A stretch of 17,692 nucleotides of DNA from Bacteroidales bacterium GP3 (GCA_001701075.1 DAAK01000043.1:1-17692); one strand, 5' to 3'; positions 8,253 through 15,900 are shown, counted from the stretch's first letter. Made by a program: numbers and translations. Notes: generated by a model not told the origin, from the sequence alone.

Positions 8253-8322
8253 GAATTGGGGTTATAGAGTTATGGGGTTGTTGGTTATTGGTTGAGGGTT
8301 GAGAGTTGAGAGTTTCTGGACT
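8253..8322. repeat. Intergenic repeats between yidD and the GH3-family gene
   Basis: At 8258-8279 there is GGGGTTATAGAGTTATGGGG then TT, almost identical to 5584-5605. It is followed by TTGGTTATTGG and by GGTTGAG, GGTTGAG and AGTTGAG words up to about 8315. The block has no coding potential and would form the leader of the minus-strand GH3-family gene. Confidence 0.6.
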
Positions 8323-8353
8323 TTGGACTCTTCTCGAAACGCACCACGCTTGC

Positions 8354-8572
8354 TTACGGCACTGGATCATATCCTGAGCCACCCCAAGGATGGCATCGGC
8401 AAATCCGCTTGATAGTCAACCAGCCCCCTTTCAGAGCGCCATGCTTTCTGATGGCTTCAATGCCATATTGGCTACACGTAGGAGTGAAGCGGCAGCTTGG
8501 AGGAGTATGTGGAGAGATGGCATATTGGTAGAAGCGAATCAGAGCCGTTAGCAAAATCTGTGCGATATTCAT
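8354..8572 (-). CDS. yidD: Membrane protein insertion efficiency factor YidD
   Basis: A 72-residue YidD protein, which assists YidC/Sec insertion of inner-membrane proteins at the cytoplasmic face. Conserved features are LIRFYQYAISP at 11-21, PSCRFTPTCSQYG at 25-37 with both cysteines, and the terminal HPWGGSGYDPVP at 61-72. The start chosen is the ATG at 8572; an in-frame GTG two codons upstream (8578) is also possible. It follows rnpA by 12 bases from this ATG. The rnpA-yidD pair is conserved across bacteria, though here it lies away from dnaA/rpmH. Confidence 0.93.
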   Translation of the reverse strand: MNIAQILLTALIRFYQYAISPHTPPSCRFTPTCSQYGIEAIRKHGALKGGWLTIKRICRCHPWGGSGYDPVP

Positions 8573-8584
8573 ATTCACTCTATT

Positions 8585-9070
8585 TTAACAATTCTCTTCC
8601 TCTTTAGGTTGAGGGTAAATCTTTTTTCTTATTTTAGCCAGAGCCGACCCCATTGCTGAAGATATGGATTCCATATCAGAGTTTTCAGTGTGCATATACA
8701 CTATAGCAAGCGATAGCGTGCGAATCTCCGGGTCTTCCTGAATCATCTTACGAAGAGGATGCCACTGGAGGCGAAATGCTTCGCGGATGCGTCGGCGCAT
8801 CAAAACCCTATCTACTGCATGGCGCCTCTTTTTCTTTGGAACCGTAATCAGCATCTGAACGGGTCCCATAAGGTCGGGAACGCGCACACGGAAAGAGTCC
8901 TCCAACTCCTCTTGCGAGAGAGTGCGGAAGGTGACCCGGAGCGGTCCGGAATAGACAGATTTCCCTTTCTGGAAAAGATCCTGGACAAGAGTGCGATGTC
9001 GCAACTTAGCACTTTTGCGCAGAGTCATCCTTTCCTGGGATTCAGAAGCATTTTCAAGAGTGTCAGTCAT
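8585..9070 (-). CDS. rnpA: Ribonuclease P protein component
   Basis: The protein subunit of RNase P, which helps the RNA catalyst remove 5' leaders from tRNA precursors. From the ATG at 9070 it has 161 residues (MTDTLENAS). A second ATG 14 codons in (MTLRKSAKLRH) fits the usual length better, and the longer reading frame upstream would need TTG. The N-terminal FR-type region is LRKSAKLRHRTLVQDLFQKGKSVYSGPLRV, followed by MLITVPKKKRRHAVDRVLMRRRIREAFRL (about 73-101). The canonical RNR signature is replaced by DRVLMRRRIREAFR, which is basic but diverged. It overlaps the upstream HAD phosphatase gene by eight bases and precedes yidD, so the three genes are probably co-transcribed. Confidence 0.9.
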   Translation of the reverse strand: MTDTLENASESQERMTLRKSAKLRHRTLVQDLFQKGKSVYSGPLRVTFRTLSQEELEDSFRVRVPDLMGPVQMLITVPKKKRRHAVDRVLMRRRIREAFRLQWHPLRKMIQEDPEIRTLSLAIVYMHTENSDMESISSAMGSALAKIRKKIYPQPKEEENC

Positions 9071-9716
9071 CTTTGAGAGCAAGTTTTAGGATATCGGCAG
9101 GAGAGCATACGATATGGTCGGCATAAGCCTTCCTAAGTTCTGTTATGGGTCGGAATCCCCATGTCACTCCTACTGAGTCTATACAGGCACGTCGGGCCGT
9201 CTCGATGTCGACGGCAGAGTCGCCGACATGCATTGTCTCACTCTTTGGAGTGGGATGGGCGAGGAGTATCGCGAAGTCGATGCTTGGATCAGGCTTCACC
9301 GGGCGTTCTTCAATCTGTCCCATGATGGCGACAAAAGGTATGTCGGGGAAGTAATGGCCGATTATCTTTTTTGCTGCAGACTCATATTTATTGGTTGCGA
9401 CAGCAATGGCAATATTATTGTCGGTCAGCTGCTGAAGGAGTTCCGGAACGCCCGGATAGGGCTTAGTAAGATCAGTGCAGTGAGCGTCATAATATTCCCT
9501 GAAAAGCGTGAGCAACTCTTCTATTTCTTCGGGACTTGCATCCGGTTGGGCCCTTTCCATAAGTTTTCTGACCCCATTCCCGACCATATATGGATAGGCA
9601 GCCAACGGATGCTTGTGGTATCCCTTGGTCTCCAGGGCATAGTTGCACGCGGTGCCTAAATCGGCAATCGTGTCAAGCAGAGTCCCATCGAGGTCGAATA
9701 TGATAAGTTTCTTCAT
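9063..9716 (-). CDS. gph: HAD hydrolase, phosphoglycolate phosphatase-like
   Basis: A 217-residue HAD-superfamily phosphatase, most like Gph, which removes phosphate from 2-phosphoglycolate formed during DNA repair. Motif I DLDGTLLDT (Asp8 and Asp10), motif II at VATNK (Thr108), motif III KPDP (Lys141) and motif IV GDSAVD (165-170) are all present, with an alpha-helical cap between about 15 and 90. The ATG at 9716 is preferred because the longer frame would need a TTG at 9740. It lies between xseA and rnpA, overlapping rnpA by eight bases. Pyrophosphatase PpaX or a sugar-phosphatase activity are alternatives, since HAD substrate range cannot be read from motifs. Confidence 0.85.
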   Translation of the reverse strand: MKKLIIFDLDGTLLDTIADLGTACNYALETKGYHKHPLAAYPYMVGNGVRKLMERAQPDASPEEIEELLTLFREYYDAHCTDLTKPYPGVPELLQQLTDNNIAIAVATNKYESAAKKIIGHYFPDIPFVAIMGQIEERPVKPDPSIDFAILLAHPTPKSETMHVGDSAVDIETARRACIDSVGVTWGFRPITELRKAYADHIVCSPADILKLALKDD

Positions 9717-9752
9717 TTTGAGTCGTGTTTTTGTAGACAAATTGACGATGTG

Positions 9753-11174
9753 TCAAGATGTGGAGTTGGAGTTTTTATGGACTTTAGAAGCCGTTGAGAA
9801 GATTGAACCTTTATCCGTAATTGTCTCAAGGACATCACCGGCTTTTACCATCTCGATGTCAGTCACGGCTTTCCCTCCAATTCGCGTGATGGAATATCCG
9901 CGTTTTAGAGTTGACGCCGGGTTCAAGACATCTATGAGTTTCTCAATATTGTCAATGCGTGCCTTCTCTCGTTCTATCAGTGTAGTGGCTGCCGACCTAA
10001 GAGATGAGGAAATTGCCTGCAGGGCCGGGTATTCAATTTGGATTCTTGAATGTGAGGCCATACGCAAGCTGGTGGTAAGCCCCTCAAGGCGTATCTTGGC
10101 CTTTGACATCGCTTCGTTTGCCGCACTTGGCAAGAGGGCGGTAATGCTATGAAGCTTAAGACGTGCATTCTTCAACTGAGTGTCGGCGAGTGCCGGGACC
10201 ATCGTCTCGATGCTCTGCAGACGTATGTGCTCACCTTTCAACCGTTCGGAAGCGAACGAGGAGATTCTTGTGGCAAGATCAAAAGCCCTTTGCCAAGCCA
10301 TGCCGGCTGTGTCAGACAGCCATGCGGCAACCGCAGTGGGAGTCTTGCATCTGACGCATGCTATCTCATCGAGCACACAGCGGTCGCGTTCATGACCGAT
10401 ACCTACTATGACTGGAATGGGGAATGTCGCTACCCGTCGGGCAAGCTGGAGATCGTCGAATCCGTTCATATCTGTAGTTGCGCCCCCTCCACGGATTATC
10501 ACAACGCAGTCCCAGCCCAACAAACCATAGGTCTGCTCTACAAGATCGAGAGCTGCAATGACACTTTGGGCAGTCTTATCTCCTTGCATGACAGCAGGGA
10601 AAAGAAATGTCTGGAATTTGACGCCGGCAGGATTCCCTTCAATCTGATTGATGAAATCGCCATATCCGGCTGCTTTTTCAGAGGAAATCACGGCTATTTT
10701 CAATGGAGGCTCAGTTATAATCAGGCTTCGGTTTCGGTTGATGATACCTTCCCGCTGAAGAGCCGCTAAGATTTCACGACGTAAGCGTTCGAGGTCGCCC
10801 ATCGTATATGAAGGGTCAATTTCTCCTATGTTGAAGGAGAGACCATATGAACTATGGTAGTTGACACCGCCATAGAACATGACTTTCATGCCATTTGACA
10901 GTTCCTTCCCCGTAGCTTGGAGAAATCTATTCCTGATATATAGGAATCGGTTGGCCCAGATTGTAGCTCTCATGCGTGCTATGGTGGTGCCATTCTTGTC
11001 TTTTTCGATGAGTGTCATGTAGCAATGGCCTCCGCTTGAAGAGATGTCGCTGATCTCAGCCGTCACCCATGCACCCATGAGCACAGGCTCCCGGCTCATC
11101 GCTGTGGCGACGAATCGTGAGAACTGCGAAAGTGTATATGCCTGCGGCCCTACCGCTTGGTCAAATAAATCCAT
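9753..11174 (-). CDS. xseA: Exodeoxyribonuclease VII large subunit
   Basis: A 473-residue XseA, the catalytic subunit of the single-strand-specific exonuclease VII used in repair. An N-terminal OB-fold covers about residues 10-110 (MGAWVTAEISDISSSGGHCYMTLIEKD). The catalytic domain includes IAVISSEKAAGYGDFINQ, the conserved RGGGATTDMNGFDDLQLARRVATFPIPVIVGIGHERDRCVLDEIA block and KTPTAVAAW. A helical region and a C-terminal GYSITRIGGKAV segment follow. Partner gene xseB, a small ORF often next to xseA, is not seen here; the next gene is the HAD phosphatase 36 bases on. The ATG follows a TAAATTTG box by four bases, suggesting a leaderless mRNA. It is the first gene of the minus-strand group and is divergent from tamL. 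Confidence 0.94.
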   Translation of the reverse strand: MDLFDQAVGPQAYTLSQFSRFVATAMSREPVLMGAWVTAEISDISSSGGHCYMTLIEKDKNGTTIARMRATIWANRFLYIRNRFLQATGKELSNGMKVMFYGGVNYHSSYGLSFNIGEIDPSYTMGDLERLRREILAALQREGIINRNRSLIITEPPLKIAVISSEKAAGYGDFINQIEGNPAGVKFQTFLFPAVMQGDKTAQSVIAALDLVEQTYGLLGWDCVVIIRGGGATTDMNGFDDLQLARRVATFPIPVIVGIGHERDRCVLDEIACVRCKTPTAVAAWLSDTAGMAWQRAFDLATRISSFASERLKGEHIRLQSIETMVPALADTQLKNARLKLHSITALLPSAANEAMSKAKIRLEGLTTSLRMASHSRIQIEYPALQAISSSLRSAATTLIEREKARIDNIEKLIDVLNPASTLKRGYSITRIGGKAVTDIEMVKAGDVLETITDKGSIFSTASKVHKNSNSTS

Positions 11175-11186
11175 AGTGCAAATTTA
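11175..11186 (-). promoter_or_regulatory. Candidate leaderless promoter of xseA
   Basis: On the minus strand TAAATTTG occupies 11186-11179, followed by CACT and the ATG at 11174, a four-base gap. This places the start site at or beside the start codon. No clear TTG lies about 20 bases upstream. Confidence 0.5.
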
Positions 11187-11282
11187 ATGAAAAATCGTGA
11201 TAGTTGAGTAAAAAACAGGTGTGATTTATAAGAATTGTAAGATTTATAAGATATATAAGATTCGAATATCGGAAAAATTCCT

Positions 11283-11294
11283 TAATTTTGCATT
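11283..11294 (+). promoter_or_regulatory. Candidate leaderless promoter of tamL
   Basis: TAATTTTG at 11283-11290 ends four bases before the ATG at 11295, the same geometry as for prfB and xseA. At the -33 position TTC (11261-11263) is the nearest match. Just upstream, 11226-11262 carries imperfect ATAAGATT-type repeats. Confidence 0.5.
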
Positions 11295-13658
11295 ATGTTT
11301 CCACTCGAGCAGCGAATACATCGGAACGCAATGCCGGTATCCTTATGGATATTGGCCATGCTCTGTGTCATCCTTTCTGGATGTTCGTCGAGCAAGCATG
11401 TGCCCGATGGAAGCTATCTTCTCGATAAGGTGCATATCCGACTTGACTCGGTAGGGCGTGAAGAGCAACTCGACGTCACTGAAATGCAGGCATATCTTCG
11501 GCAGACCCCCAACCACAGGATGCTATGGAGCATCAAGTTCAGGCTTGGTTTCTATAATTTGGCAGGAAATGACTCGACAAATTGGTGGAATCGATGGATG
11601 CGTAAGCTTGGCGAACCTCCGGTCATCTATGATCCGGCTTTGTCAGAAGCCAGTGCCGGGCAATTGATGCAATATCTTGCAAACAAAGGCTATTTCAATG
11701 CCGAAGTGTCGATTGATTCAGTCAAAAATGAGAAAAAGAAAAAGATAGAGCTCACCTACAATCTTGCTCCCGGTCCACAGAAAATTATTTCTAAGATGGA
11801 ATATGAGTTTCCGGATTCATCCGTCAGAAAAATAATTATGGCCGACTCTTCAAAGTTTGTCACCAATCCGGGAACTCCTCTTTCAAGAGATATTCTTGAA
11901 GCACAGCGTACTGTGGTGTCGGATGCCCTTCGGAATAATGGATATTATAATTTCGGCAAGGAATGTATTTCATTTGTAGCAGACACTACTGAAGGGTCGT
12001 CGGATGTCGAGCTTATGATGAAAATCAATTATCCATCCGGGCCGCAGAAGGAGCGTCTTGACCTCTATTCTAAGTTCATCATCCGAAGAGTGACTGTGAT
12101 AGCAGATGCTGATGCTATCAATACGGAAAACCCTGCGATGGCAGTAGGAAAGGATTCCGTCAATTATCATGGGCTTGAGATTCTGTATGCCGATTCCCGC
12201 TATTTGCGACCTTCGGTGATTGCAAACAACTGTTATCTTGCTCCAGGGGATGTTTTCTCACAGAAAAATGTAGATAAGACCTACCGGGCATTCTCTCGTC
12301 TTGGCATCTTGAAGTTTATCAATGTCTCCTTTGTGCCTGTCGGACATATAGGTGATGAAGGGATTCTTGACGCCTACATAATGCTGACACCAGGAAAGTC
12401 GCAGACAGCGAGTGTGGAACTTGAGGGGACCAATTCCGAAGGAGACCTTGGTGTCGCTGTAGGTTTGACATATTCCCATCGCAACATAGGAAGAGGGTCG
12501 GAGACCTTTACAGGAAAACTTCGTGGCAGCTATGAGTCGTTGTCGGGCAACTTAGAGGGATTGCTCAACAACCGATATATGGAATATTCCGTAGATCTCG
12601 GCTTATCGATGCCTGAGTTCAAGGCTCCAATATCTCGCAGGATAAGACGAAGGATTCAAGCGTCGACGGAGATGAATTTCTCGATGAACTATCAGGAGCG
12701 ACCGGAGTATACTCGAGTGATCTCCACAGCAGGCTGGAGCTATAAATGGATTGATGCTCGGAAAAACAACCGGCATACGTTCACTCCCATAGACATCAAC
12801 TATGTCTATCTTCCTGCTTCGACAAATGATTTTATCGACCTTATAGCTCCCGACAATCCATTGCTTCGCTATAGCTACGAGGATCACTTTATCATGCGTA
12901 TGGGTTGGCGTTGGTATCATTCCAACAAGCGGGAGGCAACGCCATGGCAGAAAAGCATGCAGAGAGATATCTACAATGTTCGTGTGAATGCTGAGATAGC
13001 GGGCAACTTGCTCTTTGCCATCTCAAGTATTTTCGCTCATCGCAGTAATTTCCATGAGGACCCTTATAAGATTTTCGGTATCCATTATTCCCAGTATTTC
13101 AAGCTTGAGGCAGACTATGCGCTCCTTCATAGGTTTGATGATAGGAATTCTGTGGCTTTCCGCGTTGGCGGAGGTATCGGAGTGCCTTATGGCAATTCTG
13201 AGGTGTTGCCGTTTGAGAAGCGTTTCTATGGCGGAGGAGCGAATGGAGTGCGCGGATGGGCAGTGCGTACATTAGGCCCTGGTGCGTATCCCGGACGTAA
13301 TTCAGTGAGCGACTTTATCAATCAGTGTGGCGATATCCGTCTCATCACGAGTGCTGAGTATCGTGCAAAGCTTTTCTGGGTGCTTGAGTTAGGGGCATTC
13401 ATTGATATAGGCAATATTTGGACTATCCGCGACTATCCGTTCCAACAAGGAGGAGTATTCAAATTCAATGAGTTCTACAAGCAGTTTGCAGCAGCTTATG
13501 GACTTGGCCTACGTATGGATTTCAATTACTTCCTTCTCCGTTTCGACCTTGGCATGAAAGCTCATAATCCGGCAATGGGTGAGAAGCCCTGGCCGCTTAT
13601 TTCACCCAATTGGTCGCGCGACGCCTCCTTCCATTTCTCTATCGGATATCCCTTCTGA
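11295..13658 (+). CDS. tamL: TamL-like outer-membrane lipoprotein of the BamA/TamA (Omp85) family
   Basis: A 787-residue Omp85 protein with a lipoprotein signal: basic n-region (Arg7, Arg10), hydrophobic MPVSLWILAMLCVIL, and the lipobox LSGC with the lipidated Cys30. Soluble POTRA-like segments fill roughly residues 45-370, for example GYFNAEVSIDSV. A C-terminal beta-barrel follows with the family's VRGW element in GGGANGVRGWAVRT and a terminal phenylalanine (FHFSIGYPF). In Bacteroidota, lipid-anchored TamA relatives called TamL take part in outer-membrane biogenesis. The ATG at 11295 fits a leaderless start and gives a proper charged n-region. An internal ATG at 11331 would give a 36-base leader but no positive charge before the hydrophobic core. 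It has no obvious operon partner. Confidence 0.92.
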   Translation: MFPLEQRIHRNAMPVSLWILAMLCVILSGCSSSKHVPDGSYLLDKVHIRLDSVGREEQLDVTEMQAYLRQTPNHRMLWSIKFRLGFYNLAGNDSTNWWNRWMRKLGEPPVIYDPALSEASAGQLMQYLANKGYFNAEVSIDSVKNEKKKKIELTYNLAPGPQKIISKMEYEFPDSSVRKIIMADSSKFVTNPGTPLSRDILEAQRTVVSDALRNNGYYNFGKECISFVADTTEGSSDVELMMKINYPSGPQKERLDLYSKFIIRRVTVIADADAINTENPAMAVGKDSVNYHGLEILYADSRYLRPSVIANNCYLAPGDVFSQKNVDKTYRAFSRLGILKFINVSFVPVGHIGDEGILDAYIMLTPGKSQTASVELEGTNSEGDLGVAVGLTYSHRNIGRGSETFTGKLRGSYESLSGNLEGLLNNRYMEYSVDLGLSMPEFKAPISRRIRRRIQASTEMNFSMNYQERPEYTRVISTAGWSYKWIDARKNNRHTFTPIDINYVYLPASTNDFIDLIAPDNPLLRYSYEDHFIMRMGWRWYHSNKREATPWQKSMQRDIYNVRVNAEIAGNLLFAISSIFAHRSNFHEDPYKIFGIHYSQYFKLEADYALLHRFDDRNSVAFRVGGGIGVPYGNSEVLPFEKRFYGGGANGVRGWAVRTLGPGAYPGRNSVSDFINQCGDIRLITSAEYRAKLFWVLELGAFIDIGNIWTIRDYPFQQGGVFKFNEFYKQFAAAYGLGLRMDFNYFLLRFDLGMKAHNPAMGEKPWPLISPNWSRDASFHFSIGYPF

Positions 13659-13716
13659 TCAATTCATAATGCATAATTTGGTTCGCTTAAGCTAAAGTCA
13701 GAATACAAATTATTAT
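13659..13716. other. Convergent intergenic gap between tamL and hepT
   Basis: This AT-rich stretch of 58 bases contains the words CATAATGCATAATT (13665-13678), a simple intergenic motif. No convincing terminator hairpin is seen. Confidence 0.4.
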
Positions 13717-14073
13717 CTAATTATTGGATTCGATTTCTTCAAGGTATCGTTTAAGGATAGGAATCATAGGCGGAATATCTGAAACAATCGTTGCCCATAT
13801 CTTCTGGGGACTCATAGTATAATAATCGTGTACCATAACGTGCCTCATACCGACAATTGCATCCCAGGGTAATTCAGGATGGTTATTTTTGAATTCCTTG
13901 GTTAATTTGTACGCGGCTTCGCCGATGATTTCTATAAGCTTGGCAAGCCCGAAAAATAGGATCCTGTCTTTCTGGATAGATTCTAATGAATGCATAGGAG
14001 CCTCTTCTGCTAAGATATTGGCTGCATCAAGCATATGGCGAATTCTACCAGGATCTTTAATTTTTTCTCTCAT
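13717..14073 (-). CDS. hepT: HEPN-domain toxin, HepT-like (DUF86)
   Basis: A 118-residue HepT-type HEPN protein, the predicted RNase toxin of a type VII HEPN/MNT toxin-antitoxin system. The active-site RX4HXY motif is intact: Arg77, His82, Tyr84 in MRHVMVHDYYTM. The preceding LAKLIEIIGEAAYKLTKEF helix and DPGRIRHMLDAANIL N-terminus are typical. In characterised pairs the MNT partner adds AMP to the motif tyrosine and silences the toxin. Its ATG lies inside the 3' end of mntA (17-base overlap), so the antitoxin is translated first and the two are coupled. Base composition is more AT-rich than the housekeeping genes to the left. Intact motifs suggest a working module; RNA target unknown. Confidence 0.88.
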   Translation of the reverse strand: MREKIKDPGRIRHMLDAANILAEEAPMHSLESIQKDRILFFGLAKLIEIIGEAAYKLTKEFKNNHPELPWDAIVGMRHVMVHDYYTMSPQKIWATIVSDIPPMIPILKRYLEEIESNN

Positions 14074-14368
14074 AAATTAGAATTTTATCTTTATCTACAG
14101 ATGGACGTGCAAATTCTTTGAGGCCCTGTGATTCCACAAGGTCTACTCGTCTGCCAAGTAAACCTGAAAGCTCCATAAGCATACCTCCTATTTTTAAGAG
14201 TGATACTACGCCTTTAGATTCATCGAAATCCACTAATATGTCAATATCACTTGAAGGGGTTTCCTCACCACGAGAACATGATCCGAACAGCCATGCTCTC
14301 AATACCGGTTTATCTTGAAAATAATGTTTGATGACAGGAATCAAATCGAAGATGTTCTTATTGACCAT
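14057..14368 (-). CDS. mntA: MntA-like minimal nucleotidyltransferase antitoxin
   Basis: A 103-residue minimal nucleotidyltransferase, predicted to neutralise the neighbouring HepT by adenylylating it. The GSX10DXD motif is complete: Gly29-Ser30, Asp41 and Asp43 in FGSCSRGEETPSSDIDILVDF. A likely third metal ligand is Asp76 in RRVDLVE. The length is normal for the MNT family. It is first in the two-gene unit and overlaps hepT by 17 bases. A strong Bacteroidota promoter lies about 90 bases upstream on the same strand. The pair sits at the edge of an AT-rich accessory segment, consistent with horizontal acquisition, although no integrase or repeats flank it. Confidence 0.88.
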   Translation of the reverse strand: MVNKNIFDLIPVIKHYFQDKPVLRAWLFGSCSRGEETPSSDIDILVDFDESKGVVSLLKIGGMLMELSGLLGRRVDLVESQGLKEFARPSVDKDKILIYERKN

Positions 14369-14461
14369 ACTATCTTGTTTTATGATATTAACGAAAGTAG
14401 TAGACCTCGACCTCTGCTTGGACTCTATTAAAACTATACATAAATCTCGATCCTATGACTG

Positions 14462-14492
14462 CAAAATTAACCATTATTTTCTAATCTTCCAA
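14462..14492 (-). promoter_or_regulatory. mntA-hepT promoter (TTG-N20-TAATTTTG)
   Basis: Read on the minus strand, TTG is at 14492-14490 and TAATTTTG at 14469-14462, separated by exactly 20 bases. Transcription would start near 14458, giving a leader of about 90 bases before the mntA ATG. Confidence 0.65.
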
Positions 14493-14627
14493 AAGAAAGT
14501 TCCGAATAATATGTCTTTTGGTTAATTAAAAAAAATGTTTCGCAAAGTTTTCTCTCCAAATAATACATGGTCAAAATCTAAAGCAAAGAAGGAAATAGTG
14601 ATAAACGAAGTTTTTTGCATCAGGGTA
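14493..14627. other. AT-rich spacer between divergent promoters
   Basis: This gap separates the minus-strand mntA promoter from the plus-strand promoter of the membrane protein gene. It is strongly AT-rich, with an A-run at 14527-14534. No gene, RNA or convincing hairpin is seen. Confidence 0.4.
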
Positions 14628-14658
14628 TTGCTTATTTGAAATTTTAATTGTAACTTTG
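14628..14658 (+). promoter_or_regulatory. Promoter of the four-helix membrane protein gene (TTG-N20-TAACTTTG)
   Basis: TTG at 14628-14630 and TAACTTTG at 14651-14658 are exactly 20 bases apart. The start site would be near 14662, leaving about 140 bases of leader before the ATG at 14802. Confidence 0.7.
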
Positions 14659-14661
14659 CAA

Positions 14662-14801
14662 ATGAAGTTCGTCTTGCGGTAGCCCTGGTCTGATATAAAG
14701 AAAAGACAGACTGCAAAGACAAATACAGTGCGCATAAGTGTGTACATACTAAGCGTCTATACACGCTGTGTCTTGACTTGCTTAAATTTAAAATTAAAGG
14801 C
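14662..14801 (+). promoter_or_regulatory. Leader with competing hairpins upstream of the membrane protein
   Basis: AGCGT (14752-14756) can pair with ACGCT (14763-14767). Alternatively GTGTGTA (14738-14744) can pair with TACACGC (14760-14766, one T-G pair). The two pairings share bases and cannot coexist. A 6-codon ORF (14662-14682, MKFVLR) begins almost at the predicted start site. This resembles an attenuator layout, but the stems are short and the assignment is tentative. Confidence 0.3.
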
Positions 14802-15878
14802 ATGACTCTGAATAATAAATTATGGGGAAAATCATCTTTGATGGTATTATCTCTAATACTCTTTTTTTCGAGTATTCTTTTCTTTTTCAATTATGAAGAT
14901 TTATGGGTAAGTGTCTTATTATCCATATTGTCTGTTGGTTTTGCAATGTGGTGCCTTAAAAATTATCAAGGACCATTTGAGATTGTTTTGGCATCTATCA
15001 CCGGTGCTACCTGTCTAATGATCATTTTGTGTAGTTTTATTGGCGTAACTTCAGAACAGATTGAAATTTTGTTTGAAAACCTTCTTCTTCCATGTTGGGA
15101 TTGGATAGCGTTGGCGGTTTCTTTGATTTCGCTTGTATTTGTTGCATGTACTTGGATATCTCAGGAAAAAACGCAGAAAAATACTATGCGTATAAGTCCG
15201 GAAATTCAAAAGGATCTTCTTATAGACATATTCCGTCACTCATATCGTAATATTATGGTTTTATATGCAGTAGAAGCTCGCCTTAAAGACCATCTTGATA
15301 CTCATTATCCTTCTGAAGAACATATACAAAAACTTAAAGTCAATAATGAAGCAATATATCCAGAAGCTTTTGTATATGAACCCGTGAAATGCAGAGTTAT
15401 GGAGAATTTCAAACTCAATCTACGAAATACAAATATAGAGATAGATGTTATTACTGACCATTTGAAAGACCCTAATATGCATATAGAAATAAAAAGGAGA
15501 GACTTGCAGTTATTGAAAAAAAGAATTGAGTATGTCATAAAACGTACGGATGAAGTCATAAAGGACTTATGGGGAGAAAAGCATAAAGATATAATAAATA
15601 GTGCAATAGAATATGTCGATGAAAAAGCAGCTGTCCGTAATACAGAAATTGAAGAATTTGAGCAACTGATGAACCGCGCATATGAACTTCTGGACAAAGG
15701 AGAATTATATCCATTCTATACTTCAAAAGATTCCGAATTCACCAAAGTCTTTTTTTGTAATAAAGAATTGGAGATTCACCAGTTCCTTCGTAAACTTAAT
15801 GCAAATATATATGCTATGATTAATAGTCAAGGCAGAATATGTCTGATACCTTATAATAATACTGATTCTATAGGGTAA
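14802..15878 (+). CDS. Hypothetical protein: four membrane helices plus long soluble C-terminal domain
   Basis: A 358-residue protein that I do not recognise. The ATG at 14802 is chosen because a longer frame would need a TTG at 14778. Four hydrophobic segments lie at about 12-29, 33-52, 60-81 and 99-119. A charged, mostly helical region of about 235 residues follows, with possible coiled-coil stretches (IEIKRRDLQLLKKRIEYVIK and EEFEQLMNRAYELLDKGEL). No Walker, nuclease, HEPN or other catalytic motif is evident. The lysine-rich segment after the last helix suggests a cytoplasmic C-terminus. Codons are much more AT-rich than in the housekeeping genes, and the gene sits next to a toxin-antitoxin pair, so it may be accessory. 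It has its own promoter and no clear operon partner. Confidence 0.75.
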   Translation: MTLNNKLWGKSSLMVLSLILFFSSILFFFNYEDLWVSVLLSILSVGFAMWCLKNYQGPFEIVLASITGATCLMIILCSFIGVTSEQIEILFENLLLPCWDWIALAVSLISLVFVACTWISQEKTQKNTMRISPEIQKDLLIDIFRHSYRNIMVLYAVEARLKDHLDTHYPSEEHIQKLKVNNEAIYPEAFVYEPVKCRVMENFKLNLRNTNIEIDVITDHLKDPNMHIEIKRRDLQLLKKRIEYVIKRTDEVIKDLWGEKHKDIINSAIEYVDEKAAVRNTEIEEFEQLMNRAYELLDKGELYPFYTSKDSEFTKVFFCNKELEIHQFLRKLNANIYAMINSQGRICLIPYNNTDSIG

Positions 15879-15900
15879 GGGGATAATCGTATTCACCCTA
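15871..15900 (+). terminator. Weak hairpin at the end of the membrane protein gene
   Basis: TAGGGT at 15871-15876 pairs with ACCCTA at 15895-15900 around an 18-base loop that contains the end of the stop codon. An A/T-rich tract without a true T-run follows. Termination here is possible but not well supported. Confidence 0.3.

Noticed and set aside
11331..13658. Alternative tamL start at the internal ATG
   Set aside because: It would leave the lipoprotein signal without a positively charged n-region; the upstream ATG fits the signal better, though not decisively.
14328..14525. 65-codon plus-strand frame over the mntA start and promoter
   Set aside because: It overlaps the mntA 5' end and promoter, has no promoter of its own, and is unlike any known small protein.
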